Assembly (NCBI RefSeq): GCF_028769735.1
Contig: NC_088172.1
Coordinates: forward strand, 37,348,397-37,412,396
Source of the DNA: Zonotrichia leucophrys gambelii
Taxonomy: Eukaryota > Chordata > Aves > Passeriformes > Passerellidae
DNA: 64,000 nt
Direction of reading: 5' to 3'
Shown here: one piece after another, positions 62,681-64,000 of the stretch
How the letters are laid out: each line of letters opens with the position of its first letter
How positions within the stretch are numbered: the stretch's first letter is position 1
Program-made: the position numbers and the translations under genes
Notes under the pieces: model-generated
What the model was told of the DNA's origin: nothing
Seen by the model: the letters and a program-made list of their open reading frames with translations, nothing else
Databases searched by the model: none

Positions 62681-64000
62681 TTAAAAATTACAGAACTATT
62701 ACAAGTAACAGATGATTCCCGAGTGTTTCCAGGGCTGAGCTTGCTCCCATGCTGACTTTAGCTGCACTCTTGTGGTTTATCTTCAGAGCAGTTTCCCTGA
62801 GAAAATAATTGCAGTGCCTTTACTCTAGGGCCATGCATGTCCCAGATGAACCAGGCCTCTTTTAGCACATCAGCATTCATTGTCTGGGGGAATTAAATGC
62901 TGTGCTAAATTATGGAAACTCTGCCATGCCAATCCACATCAACGGTTGTTTCAGCCTCCCCACCCAGTCTCTAATTTTTCCTGAACAATAAGATGTGAAT
63001 CTGGAGACAGAAATGTTCAATGGGGCATAGAATGACAGGGAAGCAACCATGGAAAAAACTGTGTGTGCATCTGGATGTGTGTATGAGTCCAAAGCCATGT
63101 CAATGACATGGCCCCTCTGAGGGAGCAGGACATGACTGGGGAGGCCACTGTGGAAAAGCAGCTCTTTCTGGTGGCCATCAGGAGCATGCTGCCAGTTTGG
63201 CTCCTGGGCAGTGCTGGGAGCAGATACTCAGGGATCAGTGCTGGGGTGTGGGGAGCAGAAGAAGGACATCTCCCCAACAGCTGAGCCACCCAGCTCCTCA
63301 GCATGGAGGGACAGGGAAGTGAGGAACACTTCCAGCATTTGGCTCCACCAGGCAGGACCAAAATTCCCACCACAGGATAAAGGGCTGTAGCTTTGCAACA
63401 GCACCTGGAAATAGCTGGGTAACTGCAGAGAGGGAGCAAAGAGTGGGGAGGCTTTGCCTGAGCTGCCAGATTGACCTGCCATGCTCTAATTCTGTGCTGC
63501 TCTAGGCAAGGACTTAAATGCTTACATGTCAGGCATCAGCCAAAGAGGAAGCTCTGTGTGGGTGAGTGCAGCCTGTGTCACAGCTGCCAGTTGCTCAGGT
63601 TTTGACTAACAGCCATGCAGGGCGCCATTGCAGCTCTCACCTGTTGCACGAGAGCACTGCCTCACTATCTGAGCCCACACAGATGAACGTCCAAGCCACC
63701 TGCTTGAGCTGGGTCATCATCCAGTTGAGTTATTCTCCTTCCTTTTATGTTAACAATAGGGCAGAAATGAGCCTTTTTCCTTGTTCTCTTTCCCTCATCT
63801 GTTCCATGTTGCTTCCTGGGTTTGAACTACAGCCTGCCTCTAACTTCTAGGTGGTCTTCCAGCCCAGGATCAGCCCAGCCCTACTTGACTTTGGAAAGCA
63901 AGCAAAACCCAGTGTGCTTACCTCAGCACAGTTCATATAAGTTCAGCTCCATGGCTTTACCCTAATGAAAATTCTTTTGTGGTTGATGCAATTTTTCTAT

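Larger units (their letters stand above)
54351..64000. other. Region downstream of SOBP, no recognised gene
   Basis: Contains poly-A tracts at 58466-58507 and 62667-62680, a T/G-rich low-complexity patch at about 61800-61866 and a direct repeat of cttgtaaaaaca at 59374-59396. In vertebrates the next gene is usually SCML4 on the opposite strand; I looked for its SAM-domain exon on the minus strand and did not see it. If SOBP has a noncoding last exon it may lie here. Confidence 0.5.

Noticed and set aside
54351..64000. Minus-strand frames as 3' exons of the usual neighbour SCML4
   Set aside because: None of the minus-strand translations shows a SAM domain or other SCML4-like sequence.

Overview
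The window is single-copy vertebrate nuclear DNA, most likely from a bird. Two things support this. It contains a spliced gene with large introns, and its only recognisable dispersed repeats are CR1-type LINE fragments with the avian consensus style. I see no bacterial gene organisation, no rRNA, no tRNA and no CRISPR array.

The only gene I can support is SOBP (sine oculis binding protein homolog), on the + strand. Two coding exons are visible. A 96-nt exon at 17587-17682 encodes the linker between the two FCS-type zinc fingers. A large 3' coding exon at 51211-53163 encodes the second zinc finger, the proline-rich middle, two SUMO-interacting motifs, a Cys cluster and a basic C-terminus, ending at a TAA. 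Together they give 682 codons of the C-terminal part. Going by the usual vertebrate length of about 870 residues, roughly 190 N-terminal residues, including the first zinc finger, lie in exons upstream of this window. I could not find them here.

Layout: 1-17586 is the 3' part of an intron. It holds two clear CR1 fragments and a short CR1 tail (about 415-655, 7237-7327, 13895-14170), a TG microsatellite, and a compact CpG island (16317-16616) about 1 kb before the 96-nt exon. 17683-51210 is one 33.5-kb intron. It holds a CR1 fragment (about 25690-25870), poly-A tracts, a 184-bp (CCTCT)n polypyrimidine tract, a CA repeat, and several AT-rich stretches with clustered homeodomain-type cores that look like candidate conserved noncoding elements. 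53164-64000 is 3' UTR followed by downstream sequence, with a tandem AATAAA signal at 54321-54330. I saw no convincing second gene there.

How the parts may work together: the CpG island sits just upstream of a phase 0-0 exon in a zinc-finger gene, so an internal promoter or an alternative isoform is a reasonable hypothesis. The noncoding stretches could hold enhancers for SOBP or for neighbouring developmental genes. Neither has been tested here. I found no new mobile, defence or biosynthetic system. The many remaining open reading frames are short, intronic and unconserved in appearance, and I treated them as chance.
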